From Acrocarpospora pleiomorpha (GTDB taxonomy: Bacteria; Actinomycetota; Actinomycetes; Streptosporangiales; Streptosporangiaceae), in assembly GCF_009687885.1 (NCBI RefSeq), contig NZ_BLAF01000042.1:115608-166416 (forward strand): 50,809 nucleotides of DNA. The letters run 5' to 3'. The translations under genes were made by a program, and so were the position numbers. Below are positions 9,412 to 17,895 of the stretch, in pieces; the stretch's first letter is position 1, and every line of letters starts with the position of its first letter. The notes beneath the pieces were generated by a model. It was given only the letters and a program-made list of their open reading frames with translations, was not told the origin of the DNA and did no database searches.

Positions 9412-11065
9412 CATTCGATTCGCCCATGGAGTCCTGGTCAGATGTAGAGCTGACCAGGACTTTTTGTTTGCTCGGATGATAGGTCAGCCGGACGCCTAGC
9501 TTCGTGTACAGCCGGGCCTTCCTGATCGGCTCAGCCGTTCCCAGGAGCCGTACGGCGTCGCCCACGGTACGCATTGCCTCCGCCAGGTCATCTCGGCTAA
9601 GCCGACGCCTGCAGGCCGGTTCTCGGCGAAGCCGTGCTTCGGCTTGCACCTTCTTGGCCTGCTCATCCCGGATCCAGCCGGCGACGACCACGGGGTCAGC
9701 ACCGGCTTCCAGGGCGGCACGATGCTGGGCGAGCTTCCGATCGCATTCGGCCAGTAGCCGCCGCGCCAGGGCCAGACCCTCATGCTCCGATGGCTCGATC
9801 TTCTGAGCTTCGACCAGGAGATCAAGCGTCTCATCGACGCGGTGAGGGGCGAACAACCTCCCGAGCCACCGATCAAGCTTCGGGACGATCACGTCCTCTC
9901 GGACGTAGACGTTGCGAGGATGCATGATCCGATTCGCCAGGGCGTACTCCTCCGGAAAGCGGCACCGGTAGTAAGGCGCCTCATTGGACCAGTTGCCCTG
10001 CATCCGGCGATCGCACGCCCCGCAGAAGATCAGCCCTCGGAGGATGTAGGGGTGGCTCGCGGTCTTGAGACGGCGACCGGTCTGCTGCCCGCCGCGCCCG
10101 GTGAGCAGCTCTTGGACGGCGTTGAAGTCTTCGGCCGACACGATCGGAGGGTGCACGATGTCGTCGGACCACACCCACTTTTCGCTTGAGTTCCAGCGCA
10201 GCTTGGTGGTGTGGCCAAGGCCGACATCGTCAATATCGATGAGTACCTCGTCTTTTCGCTGCCGGTTCCATACCTGGTGGCCCGTGTAGCGAGGATTGGT
10301 GATGATGGCCCGGACCGCGCTCTTGGCCCAGGCGATCCCGGATCTGTGGCGGTTGCGTTCCGGGTCGTGGGCTGAAGGGCTGGGAACGCCATCGGCGGTC
10401 AACCGTTCGGCGATGGCGTAAAGACCGTGGCCCTCCAGAAACTCGCGGAAGATCCCGGCGACGACGGAGGCGGCGAACTCGTCGAGTTCTAATCGGTGCT
10501 GTCGCTTACCGTCAGCGGCCTTGGCGGGGTTGGGGTGTGGGCCTGCGTCGGCCAGTCGGTAGCCGTAGGGTGGCCGACCTCCTAGGAAGCGGCCTTCCAT
10601 CTGGGCCTGGGCGGACATGGCGCTGCGCACGCGGACCTTGATGCGGTTGCGCTCGCCCTTGCTCATGCCGCCGAACACGCTCATGACCAGGTCATGGGCC
10701 TCGTTGTTGGGGTCGATCGGACCGCCCACTTCGGGTACCCAGAGGGGGATCCCGAAGTGCTCGAAGACGGGGAAGGTTAGGCCGTACTGGTTGCCGTAGA
10801 AGGCACGGTGCGGTTCGCCGATCACCACCGCGTCGAAACCGCGGTCGGGCTTGCGTAGTTCGGCGAGCAGCGCCGCCGCCTGCGGGCGGCGCTGCCAAGG
10901 CATCGAGCGGGATTTGTCGATGTCGAAGAACTCGGCGACGATCACGCCCCCGCGCGACTCGATGAGCGCGCGGGAGCGGGTGATCTGCCAGGCCCGTGAG
11001 GACCGGGGGTCTTGGTGGTCCTCGGTGGAGACCCGGCCGTAGAAGGCGAAGGGGATGGCGTTCAT
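9353..11065 (-). CDS. large serine recombinase (integrase)
   Basis: This 570-residue site-specific recombinase has an N-terminal resolvase domain with nucleophile Ser13 in YGRVSTED. A recombinase domain is next (GGRPPYGYRL near 170), then a zinc ribbon with CGACDRRM and a later Cys (YYRC), then a coiled-coil-like helical region. Large serine recombinases integrate and, with a directionality factor, excise phages or integrative elements. The last ~20 residues (EGGLEPPCPSLGTSTSS) are antisense to the tRNA-Leu gene, a common sign that the gene end was rebuilt at the attachment site. The start is ATG 11065 with GAGGA upstream. It lies 9 bp after the stop of a small gene. Confidence 0.95.
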   Translation of the reverse strand: MNAIPFAFYGRVSTEDHQDPRSSRAWQITRSRALIESRGGVIVAEFFDIDKSRSMPWQRRPQAAALLAELRKPDRGFDAVVIGEPHRAFYGNQYGLTFPVFEHFGIPLWVPEVGGPIDPNNEAHDLVMSVFGGMSKGERNRIKVRVRSAMSAQAQMEGRFLGGRPPYGYRLADAGPHPNPAKAADGKRQHRLELDEFAASVVAGIFREFLEGHGLYAIAERLTADGVPSPSAHDPERNRHRSGIAWAKSAVRAIITNPRYTGHQVWNRQRKDEVLIDIDDVGLGHTTKLRWNSSEKWVWSDDIVHPPIVSAEDFNAVQELLTGRGGQQTGRRLKTASHPYILRGLIFCGACDRRMQGNWSNEAPYYRCRFPEEYALANRIMHPRNVYVREDVIVPKLDRWLGRLFAPHRVDETLDLLVEAQKIEPSEHEGLALARRLLAECDRKLAQHRAALEAGADPVVVAGWIRDEQAKKVQAEARLRREPACRRRLSRDDLAEAMRTVGDAVRLLGTAEPIRKARLYTKLGVRLTYHPSKQKVLVSSTSDQDSMGESNVSEGGLEPPCPSLGTSTSS

Positions 11066-11074
11066 AGGGATTCC

Positions 11075-11233
11075 TCAGGCCACGTCTGGGCGGCTGGTCG
11101 GCAGATTCTGTTTGTGCTGGGCCTCTAACAGGATGGCGAGCAGTTCGGTAGCGGCGCCTCGCGTGAGCCGAGGCGGTCCGCTTGGTAAGACAACTTCCAG
11201 AACCGGTTGGTTACGGATGGTGGATGCGGCCAT
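11075..11233 (-). CDS. small protein preceding the recombinase
   Basis: A 52-residue frame begins MAASTIRNQPVLEVV and ends SRPDVA. An AGGAG site lies about 11 nt upstream of ATG 11233. It stops 9 nt before the recombinase start, so the two are probably co-transcribed. The centre (LTRGAATELLAILLEAQHK) is predicted helical. A role as directionality factor is conceivable from position only. I do not recognise a family. Confidence 0.55.
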   Translation of the reverse strand: MAASTIRNQPVLEVVLPSGPPRLTRGAATELLAILLEAQHKQNLPTSRPDVA

Positions 11234-11705
11234 GATGGAGGCACTCCTATCAGTTCATTACTGGCGGTAGGGGTGCGGCCCCGGCGACGTGCTTGGAGGT
11301 ATGGCGTCGGGGCCGTGATAGCCGTACCGAGCCTAGATCCGCGCGGTGCGGATGGGACCTCGGCAGGGCGGTAGTCGGAGATCTCGATGACGTCGCCTGG
11401 GCGGGTACGGCCAAGGACGTCGTACGCAGTGGATGGATGGGTCACGTCGACACGGGAGAGCGTGGCGCGGTTGAGGACACATATCGCGTCGGACAAGGTT
11501 GTGAGGGTCTCACTGGTGTTGTCGTCATGTGGGTCGTCTGACGGTAGCCAGGCCAGCCATCGACCTCGGCTCTGATCGCCGGAAACTTGTCATGGCGCTT
11601 GTGTAACGTCTGAGTCGTCACGAGAGTCAGCAGCCGGTATATGAGCGATCTGGGCACCTTCGAGGTGTGCGTACTCGCGATGGATGGCACGCTGAACATG
11701 ACCAA
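11125..11705 (-). pseudogene. possible frame-disrupted HTH/excisionase-like gene
   Basis: Two overlapping minus-strand frames look protein-like but neither is complete. The upstream frame (to 11442) contains TTQTLHKRHDKFPAIRAEVDGW, reminiscent of AlpA/MerR-type excisionase HTH proteins. A second frame continues with WLAWLPSDDPHDDNTSETL and then DVLGRTRPGDVIEISDYRP, and has no ATG or GTG at its beginning. A single frameshift near 11540 would join them. It lies just upstream of the recombinase pair, where an excisionase would be expected. This is a weak call made by eye. Confidence 0.3.
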
Positions 11706-12119
11706 CTCCTTTCGAGTGGGGCTGGCGGGAAACCCGGTGCCACGCGAGTCACAAGCGATCGCAGAACTGGGTCATCCCCTGACAGGGATCTGGGAGAGGC
11801 CTGCAATGCAGGCCGTCAATCGGAGCTGCCCTCATCTGCTTGGACGTGTCTAAGTTGCCCGTCCTCATCCAGCCGCCGACAGGTCCAACGTTCCACCCCC
11901 CTTGAGATTCCGGGGTCACACAGGTAGCAGAGGTATCAGCCATAGCCGTACAAACATCATTACACAATCTTGACTGGTATTGTCAGACTCCCTCACCAGG
12001 ACCCTAACGCAGTCGGCTTCCGTCACGATCTGTTATAGGTCAACCTTATGGAGTAGCCGGTCGAGGGACGCCTGTACTGCGGCAGCGTGAAGTCCAGGGC
12101 TGAGTGGCCCGGGGAGATG
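11706..12119. promoter_or_regulatory. non-coding stretch with AT-rich promoter-like segment
   Basis: I see no convincing gene. An unusually AT-rich patch near 11940-11995 contains the imperfect inverted repeat TGACAATACCAGTCA on the minus strand, with TAATGATG about 17 nt farther on. This fits a leftward promoter for the recombinase region. The repeat could be a regulator site. Confidence 0.35.
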
Positions 12120-12617
12120 TCACACCCTGCGCAGGTCAACCTCGCGCCGGAATGCGCTCAACGCCTCGTTGTACGCCTCCCGCTTGCGTGTGTACACGGC
12201 CTCGTTCTGGCCCAGCGCTTCGGTGAGTTCTCCGACCGCGTCCGTGAGCGGTCCGGCTGCCCGTACGAGCGGCCTGTGCCTTCGGGCTCGCGAGAGGGTC
12301 ACAAGGGTGAGGGCGTCCAGTATGCGGCCCATCGCGGGCAGGAGGATGTGTTGGGAGTCGTTGGCGAGTTTTGTTCTCGTGCCTGGAATCAGACGCCCGT
12401 GCCAGGCCGCACGGAAGACCTGGAGGGACAGTTGGAACATTGCGGCACCGGTCAGCACGTCTTGGAGGGCCTTCTCGTAGGCGTCCCTGTCGTGCTTACG
12501 GTGGCGTGTCCACTGTTGGACTCCCGCACCCAAGATGCCGACCACAACACCCACAATGGCCGCCCCAGCGCTGATCAACGCGACCGCCAGTTCGAGGCCA
12601 CTCTCTTCGGGGGTCAT
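12120..12617 (-). CDS. small membrane-anchored protein, unknown
   Basis: This 165-residue protein has one N-terminal membrane segment at about 9-32 (LAVALISAGAAIVGVVVGIL). A basic stretch WTRHRKHDRDAY follows, then a helical cytoplasmic domain with repeated Ala/Leu/Glu pattern near the end. The start at ATG 12617 is chosen because it overlaps the stop of the preceding small gene (ATGA), which implies translational coupling. The family is not recognised; similar one-pass proteins are common in actinomycete integrative elements. Confidence 0.6.
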   Translation of the reverse strand: MTPEESGLELAVALISAGAAIVGVVVGILGAGVQQWTRHRKHDRDAYEKALQDVLTGAAMFQLSLQVFRAAWHGRLIPGTRTKLANDSQHILLPAMGRILDALTLVTLSRARRHRPLVRAAGPLTDAVGELTEALGQNEAVYTRKREAYNEALSAFRREVDLRRV

Positions 12618-12769
12618 GCTGCGTCCGCCGCGTTGTCGGCCTGGCTCAGCAGCTCTTCCGCGAGTTCCCGCTGCTGCTCGGGGGTGAGCCGCGCGTGCAC
12701 GGTGCCAACCAGGACCGGGTTGAGGTCCCCCGTCTTCGCGCGCGGGAGCAGGTTGAGTGGGAGCGGCAT
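12614..12769 (-). CDS. small helical protein coupled to the membrane protein
   Basis: A 51-residue frame begins MPLPLNLLPRAKTGDLNPVLV and continues LTPEQQRELAEELLSQADN, which looks like a short helix-turn-helix-sized protein. Its TGA overlaps the ATG of the next gene. No strong Shine-Dalgarno sequence precedes ATG 12769; upstream is GCCTGC. The coupling and codon use support it, but the function is unknown. Confidence 0.5.
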   Translation of the reverse strand: MPLPLNLLPRAKTGDLNPVLVGTVHARLTPEQQRELAEELLSQADNAADAA

Positions 12770-13403
12770 GCAGGCATTCTGTCAGGCGCGACCGACGATC
12801 CGGCAAACGGCGTCATCCCGTCGGCACCCGCAGACCACAGGCTTCGCTGAGAGCCATCCTCGCGCCCTGGGCGTCGACCCCCGTAGGGGGGTACAGGGGT
12901 AGTGAATGGCTTAGTACTTCTGGAACTAATAATGATTCATTAATTCCGCGACCGCCTTTCTCTGCTTAATACATAGCCTGTCGCTAGAGGCTGGTGCGAG
13001 ACCCTGGAGCGTTGTGGACTAAAAAGGTGGACTTTAAAGTCGCCCTACTCGGGACATCCATGAAGCCATGGCGTGACCTGCTAAGGCCTGCATGACGGCT
13101 CATCCACCGGTTCTGCACCTCCCCGCTATGGGGCCGAGGCGCTAGGGCCGCCAGTTATTCACCCAACTAGCCCAAGAATCACCACAGAAGCGGTCGCGAT
13201 CGGTATGATCCGTGGCGGCATCTGCTTTTGTGCGGGCCGGGGTGGCGACCCCGGCCCGCGCCTAAGCGGGTACTGCCGGGCTTTGGGCCCTGTCGGCTGC
13301 CGCTTCGGATTGCACATCATCAGTGTAGCGACGCACGTCAGGGTAGGTCTTCAGATCGCTCCCGAGGCCCGGATCTTCTTATCCGCCTTTCAGGGGAGAT
13401 TCC
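12770..13403. other. non-coding stretch
   Basis: There is no convincing gene. An AT-rich patch at about 12915-12975 includes TTAATGAATCATTA on the minus strand, which is partly palindromic and probably holds the promoter of the leftward pair. The remainder (13000-13400) shows scattered short inverted repeats such as GGCCGGGG...CCCCGGCC near 13237-13259, which may be a terminator. Confidence 0.35.
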
Positions 13404-14075
13404 ATGCGCATAGATGTGTCCATCGTCGGTGGCGTCAACGTTTCGCGACACCGAGTGCAGGTACTGATCATTCTCGTGCTCGTCGTGCTCGTGCTGCGGC
13501 CCGAGATCGGTCAGCATCTCGCCACCGCTGTACTGCCGTAGCGTCTCGAAGGTACGCGGGCGGGGGTGCGCCAGGCACCTCCCGCCCTTACGGCCGCAGG
13601 TAGCGAGAAGTCGCCCTCGCCATTGTGGCAAACTGCTGTGCGCCCTAGGCGCAGACTTCGTCGGCAGGGCAAGGTGATAGGAGACGGAGTCTCCGTTGCC
13701 TCGATGTGCTAGATAGCCTGCCTCCGCCATGTGCAGCAGCGCCTCAGTGAGGAACGCGGAAGTGAAGGTGTCGTAGGTGATCGGGGTGGTCACATCGTCG
13801 GGCTCCATGCCCATCGCGGGCAGGATCTCGGTCTCGTAGAACTTAGGCATCTCAAAGTTGACGATGCGCCCGGTCTTGTCACTGACCGCCGCGAGAGCAT
13901 TGGCCAGCACGTTGTACACGACACCGACGCGCGGCTGATGCTTGAGGTACTCCTCCGGAGCAACGAGACGCGCGTCGTTCGCCACGTCGAACCCGTCGAC
14001 GGTCTTGAAGTTCGGGATGTCATGGCCGATGAGGCAGAGGAACACGAGAGTCTCCCACGAGTCAGGCGATGGCAT
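13338..14075 (-). CDS. hypothetical protein, C-terminal extent doubtful
   Basis: Residues 1-150 look like a real soluble protein, with blocks SWETLVFLCLIGHDIPNF, PRVGVVYNVLANALAAV and DTFTSAFLTEALLHMAEAGY. The tail after about residue 150 is low-complexity and Arg/His-rich, and may reflect read-through after a frameshift. ATG 14075 is taken as start because the in-frame extension to 14114 has no ribosome site. It lies 83 bp after the nuclease-like gene on the same strand. I do not recognise the family. Confidence 0.5.
   Translation of the reverse strand: MPSPDSWETLVFLCLIGHDIPNFKTVDGFDVANDARLVAPEEYLKHQPRVGVVYNVLANALAAVSDKTGRIVNFEMPKFYETEILPAMGMEPDDVTTPITYDTFTSAFLTEALLHMAEAGYLAHRGNGDSVSYHLALPTKSAPRAHSSLPQWRGRLLATCGRKGGRCLAHPRPRTFETLRQYSGGEMLTDLGPQHEHDEHENDQYLHSVSRNVDATDDGHIYAHGISPERRIRRSGPRERSEDLP
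13404..13541 (+). CDS. possible 45-residue single-pass membrane protein
   Basis: The frame begins MRIDVSIVGGVNVSRHRVQ and then has a hydrophobic run LIILVLVVLVL, ending in RPEIGQHLATAVLP. GGGGAG sits 5 nt before ATG 13404, a good ribosome site. It overlaps, antisense, the poorly conserved 3' end of the leftward 13338-14075 frame, so at least one of the two is mis-called there. Function is unknown. Confidence 0.45.
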   Translation: MRIDVSIVGGVNVSRHRVQVLIILVLVVLVLRPEIGQHLATAVLP

Positions 14076-14158
14076 GGACCAGATTGAACCTGCGGATCCC
14101 CGGTACCGCTTCACGGTTCAATGTCGGTGGAATCCGCCCGATGGTATCGGCCGCGCGT

Positions 14159-14791
14159 TCACCCTCTTGGCGTTTCGCCGTGCTCGAAGCGAGCCACGCG
14201 GGCAGCGTCATAGGCAGCTCTTGTGGAATCCGGGAGGCGGGCACCCGCAGGGAACCCCGTGAGGAGTGTCTGGGCGATCCGCTCAGGGGTGAGTCCTCGG
14301 CGCGCCTCCTCGTAGATGTCATCGCCGCCCACGTCCGCTGCGATGCGCACGCCGCCGTAGTCGCACCCGGCCCCGGGCTCGAACATCCAGGCCGACCACT
14401 GGAGGTCGCCCTTATGCATGTGCAGGCGGGTCGGGGATAGATCCTGGCCTTGCTCTGGGATGCGGCCGAACACCACGATGTCGTTGCCGCCGCTGTCGTG
14501 GCAGCCGCCACCGTCGTTGGTCGATAGGGACGCAGCGACGTCGAGGAGCCGGGTAAGGGATTCGGTGTCGAGCTGCCCCTTCACTTCGCCGAACATCCCG
14601 TATTCGGGAAGCCAAAAGTCGGGAAGATAGGCGATCGGTTCAGTGCCGAGGGTGAGTCTCGCGCTGCACTCGTACCCTTGGCGCTCGTACTCCCACGCAA
14701 TCCCCAGGTGGTCGAAGTAGACGGCCCATCGCGCCTCTAAGCGAGAGCGGAAATGGCACCCGGCATATCTGGTTTCGATGGCAGATATCAC
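14159..14791 (-). CDS. PD-(D/E)xK nuclease-like protein
   Basis: This 210-residue protein begins with the pattern FRSRLEARWAVYFDHLGI followed by a beta-rich segment. Residues 57-71 contain PDFWLP then GEVKG, so Pro57-Asp58 and Glu69-x-Lys71 fit the PD-(D/E)xK catalytic core. Proteins with this SRLEARWA N-terminus are frequent in actinophages and integrative elements and are usually annotated as endonuclease-like or hypothetical. The second half is less conserved. A role in DNA processing by the element or in defence is possible; neither is shown. Confidence 0.7.
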   Translation of the reverse strand: MISAIETRYAGCHFRSRLEARWAVYFDHLGIAWEYERQGYECSARLTLGTEPIAYLPDFWLPEYGMFGEVKGQLDTESLTRLLDVAASLSTNDGGGCHDSGGNDIVVFGRIPEQGQDLSPTRLHMHKGDLQWSAWMFEPGAGCDYGGVRIAADVGGDDIYEEARRGLTPERIAQTLLTGFPAGARLPDSTRAAYDAARVARFEHGETPRG

Positions 14792-14953
14792 GACACTGGA
14801 CCGTCTGTACTGTTCATGTGCCCATCCTGGCTGAGTCAGGGGCTACGCACGAGAGCATGGCCAGCTTGAACCACGACCGTTCAGCCGACGCCCAGGCACG
14901 GTCGAAGCTGTGGAAACCCTGGCGTTGTACAAGCCGCACGCCATCGCATGCGA

Positions 14954-15175
14954 TCAGTACTCTCGCTCCCACTGGGTACCTTGATTTCGCCCGGCAGGCA
15001 CGCACCGTACTCGCTCTTGGGCAGATTCCGGGGTTCCAGTAGTCGCAAGGCCCCGCGCTTCTTCGGGTCCGCGCAACCTGCCACCTTCGCCGGAGTGGCG
15101 ACCGGCCGCGACGCTGACACCAACCAGGCTGACCGCCATAACGACAGCGGCCAGAACAGCGATGATCTCCCTCAT
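14954..15175 (-). CDS. small exported or membrane protein
   Basis: This 73-residue protein has a hydrophobic N-terminus, MREIIAVLAAVVMAVSLVGVSVAAG, that reads as a signal peptide or membrane anchor. A charged, low-complexity remainder follows. AAGGAG lies 5 nt before ATG 15175. The ATG overlaps the TGA of the decayed peptidoglycan-binding frame (ATGA), so the two were once coupled. Function is unknown. Confidence 0.5.
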   Translation of the reverse strand: MREIIAVLAAVVMAVSLVGVSVAAGRHSGEGGRLRGPEEARGLATTGTPESAQERVRCVPAGRNQGTQWEREY

Positions 15176-15365
15176 TCGTTCTCCTTGAAGGAGGCCGCCC
15201 ACGTGAGGCGGCCTACAATGCCGTCGTCGGGAAGGTCAACGCGGCGCTGAAAGGTCTTGCACACGTTCCGGACTGCTGGCCGTACGCGCCGTCGACGTCG
15301 AACTCGAAGCCCTGGACGACCCGGCGGAGCAGCCGTCGCCATGAACAGGCCCAAGCCGCTGCCAC
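15172..15365 (-). pseudogene. frameshifted peptidoglycan-binding domain
   Basis: One frame reads SWRRLLRRVVQGFEFDVDGAYG and then goes off; another reads NVCKTFQRRVDLPDDGIVG and RLTWAASF. Joined, they make a typical PG_binding_1 domain (helical start, DGxxG, FQ, LxxDGxVGxxTW). One missing base near 15275, in the CAGCAGTCC-GGAACG context, would explain the break. The upstream enzyme domain expected in a lysin or amidase was not recognised. This is either a decayed endolysin-type fragment or a sequencing error. Confidence 0.6.
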
Positions 15366-15512
15366 CCGGCTCCTGCCTGAGAACTCGATCAACTGACCCC
15401 GTATGTGAGCGAGATGGAACGATCCGGGATCTATTGACACGATTTCCTGCGACGAGCTGAAAGCGGACCGTAATCTGCCGGGGCCAATGAGACGAGACGG
15501 AGGCAGACGGGT

Positions 15513-16328
15513 ATGAGTGACCAAACAGCACAGACAAGGGTCGCCAAGGCACAGGAAGCGGCCGCGGACTCGGCTGCGACGATGGTGCCCGTCAGGATCG
15601 CCGGAATCGACGCGGTGCTCACCAAGAAGACGGTGGCACCCTCACGATCGGCGCCCAAGTGGGAGATCGATGCGCGCGACCGCGTCCGCTCGGCTATACG
15701 CCGCTACGCCAAGCCGCTGGCGACGCTGATCGCCCGCGACGCCAACGAAGCCGAGACGCGCCTGCTGGTCACTGACTTCCTGTGCGAGGGCCTCGGCTAC
15801 GACAAGTACGAGGACCTGACGATGGAATACCAGGTCAAGGGCGAGTTCGCCGACTACGGCGTGCGCATCGACAAGCAGTTGGTGGCCTTCATCGAGGTCA
15901 AGCGGTGCAACCAGAAGCTGGACCTGCGGCATCTGCGGCAGGTCCAGATGTACGCGGTCAACGAGGGCGTGGAGTGGATGATCCTGACCAACGGCCAAGC
16001 GTGGCAGGTCTACCATCTCACTGGCGGGCTGCCCGTGGTGGTTGATCTGGCCCTGGAGGTGGATCTGCTGGGCGAGGACCCGCGCTCGGCCAAGGCTGAC
16101 GCGCTGTTCTATCTGAGCAGGAACGCCCTCAAGAAGCGCTTGATCCACGAAGTGTGGAAGAGCCGGGCCGCCACCTCGCCCAAGGCGCTGGCCCAGGCCC
16201 TGCTGTCAGAGGGGGTGCTGGAGGCCATCCGCAAGGAAGTCCGCCGCCAGACCAGTCACAATGCCGAACCCAAAGACCTGGCCCGGATCCTGCGCGAAGA
16301 GGTCCTCCGCCCCGAAGCCCTCGCCTGA
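15513..16328 (+). CDS. HsdR N-terminal-like nuclease domain protein
   Basis: This 271-residue protein resembles the stand-alone type I restriction enzyme R N-terminal family (HSDR_N). The core is Asp114 in FADYGVRID followed by Glu128-x-Lys130 in AFIEVKR, the PD-(D/E)xK signature. Surrounding blocks LVTDFLCEGLGYDKYEDLTMEY and YAVNEGVEWMILTNGQAWQVY are typical of the family. Helicase and specificity subunits are absent, so it is not a complete restriction system. GGAGG lies 9 nt before the ATG. It is convergent with the AlbA_2 gene. A defence or DNA-repair role is plausible. Confidence 0.8.
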   Translation: MSDQTAQTRVAKAQEAAADSAATMVPVRIAGIDAVLTKKTVAPSRSAPKWEIDARDRVRSAIRRYAKPLATLIARDANEAETRLLVTDFLCEGLGYDKYEDLTMEYQVKGEFADYGVRIDKQLVAFIEVKRCNQKLDLRHLRQVQMYAVNEGVEWMILTNGQAWQVYHLTGGLPVVVDLALEVDLLGEDPRSAKADALFYLSRNALKKRLIHEVWKSRAATSPKALAQALLSEGVLEAIRKEVRRQTSHNAEPKDLARILREEVLRPEALA

Positions 16329-16393
16329 TTGCCTCCCGTGCTGGCCGCACGACCGGCCTCGATGTTCCATCGCCCTGGGCCGGCCACCCGCTG

Positions 16394-17731
16394 CTAAACC
16401 GTCTCGATACCCGCCCTCTCGGCCCAGGCCCGTATCGAACCTGCGTACTCGCCCCACCGGCCTGGGGCGACCCGGCCGTCGGTGGTGATGTGCAGGACAT
16501 CGGGGTGTCCGAAGGCTCGCATAATGTCCCCGACAAGGTACGCGGCGGTGGCCACCAGCTGGGGAGTGTCGTCAGCGAGTTCCTCCAGCGGGGCGGCCCG
16601 CTCCGCGCTCGCCCCGTGCCGGACGAACTGGCCCAGCCGCACAGTCGCTCCGGAGCCCATCGTGCCGAGTTCCATGCGCAGAGGGTCGGGGTCACCGACC
16701 TTTACCCGGATCAGCGCGTCACCTCCGGCGTAGGCGTAGTCACGCGCGTATCGGGCAAGGAACCGGACGCCGGAGAGCACAGCGACCATGAGGGACAGCT
16801 CACCGAGGCGGCAGGGCAAGTCGTCTCCTCGCCCGTCGAGGCGGGCCCGGGCGTTGAGGTCGGGCTGGTGCATGGCGAACACGCCGGCGCCATCGGCATA
16901 CAGCTGAGCGGTCTGTCCCTCCACCCGCTCGTCGTACTCAAGACGGGCACCGGTGTCCAGGATCAGACAGCGAGGCCCGGGGGCTATCCGCTCCCAGGAG
17001 TTCCAGCCGTTGGTTAGCAGCACCGGATCCTCGCTGCCGAAGCCGCGTTTGAAGGCGGTGAAGGTGTCCCAGTTGACGACCATGTCGCCCGGCAGGTCCG
17101 GCACGAGGGACACCATCACCCAGGAACCGGGGTGGACGGCACACCGGTTCCGTGTGATTTCCTCGATCTCTCCGGAGCGGCTGAGCTGATCGCGGGCGAG
17201 GGCGAACCGGGCCCGGTACCTGGTGGCAAGCTCCGGCTCGGAGATGTTGACGGTCTTGTGGCCGAGACGCCGTGGCCACCGGTAGCCCTCGTTGATGAGG
17301 ACGCCGTGCGGTGCCCGGGAGCTGCGGTGGACGGCGATGACGTAGCAGCCCATGCCCTCGCGATCGGGGTCGGGCACGGGGATCACCTCGAACTCGGCGT
17401 ACGGGTGAACGTGGTCCCCGATGAGGCTGAGCAGGCGGGTGTGCTCCCTATCGGACAACAGGACCCCCGGCAGGTCGGTGAGTTGCGCGTCATCATCCTC
17501 ATCGGCACCGATGAGGATGAGCCCGCCTTGGGTGTTGGCCATCGCCGCGACATCCCCGCCGGGCTTGTGCCGGTCGCTCGGCTGAGTCCCGTACATGAGC
17601 TTGTAGTCCAGGTCAGCTGCTTCGCGAATCTTGGAGTCCTTGAGCGTGAGGAGATGCTTCCACGTCAGGGAGTCGGCGGTGATCTGCGTGCCCAGGAGCT
17701 TCTCCAGCCGCTGGGATCGGAACTTCCTCAT
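16394..17731 (-). CDS. AlbA_2 (Schlafen-like) domain protein
   Basis: This 445-residue protein has an N-terminal AlbA_2 putative nucleic-acid-binding domain. The signature is DLDYKLMYG followed by DVAAMANTQGGLILIGADEDDD at about 60-80, then a YxxFEVIPVP-like strand. The C-terminal ~250 residues match no domain I know. AlbA_2 domains occur in transcription regulators, Schlafen proteins and several antiphage systems, so location in an accessory region suggests defence. The ATG at 17731 lacks a strong ribosome site. It is convergent with the HSDR_N-like gene, with 65 bp between stops. Confidence 0.75.
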   Translation of the reverse strand: MRKFRSQRLEKLLGTQITADSLTWKHLLTLKDSKIREAADLDYKLMYGTQPSDRHKPGGDVAAMANTQGGLILIGADEDDDAQLTDLPGVLLSDREHTRLLSLIGDHVHPYAEFEVIPVPDPDREGMGCYVIAVHRSSRAPHGVLINEGYRWPRRLGHKTVNISEPELATRYRARFALARDQLSRSGEIEEITRNRCAVHPGSWVMVSLVPDLPGDMVVNWDTFTAFKRGFGSEDPVLLTNGWNSWERIAPGPRCLILDTGARLEYDERVEGQTAQLYADGAGVFAMHQPDLNARARLDGRGDDLPCRLGELSLMVAVLSGVRFLARYARDYAYAGGDALIRVKVGDPDPLRMELGTMGSGATVRLGQFVRHGASAERAAPLEELADDTPQLVATAAYLVGDIMRAFGHPDVLHITTDGRVAPGRWGEYAGSIRAWAERAGIETV

Positions 17732-17895
17732 GAGCGGGCACGGTACGCGCTAGAGGGGACAACGTCGCGTCCTTCGCCCCGCCACTGCGGGCAACTCACC
17801 GTAACTCGATTATGACGGAAGATCGTCGGGCGATTCCGGCCCGGATGACCGGTTCTCCTCTGGGGCGGCGGAGCCGGCCCCGGGTCCGCCAGTCC

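Noticed and set aside
15513..16328. Complete type I restriction system
   Set aside because: Only an HsdR N-terminal-like nuclease domain is present; no helicase, HsdM or HsdS gene lies nearby.
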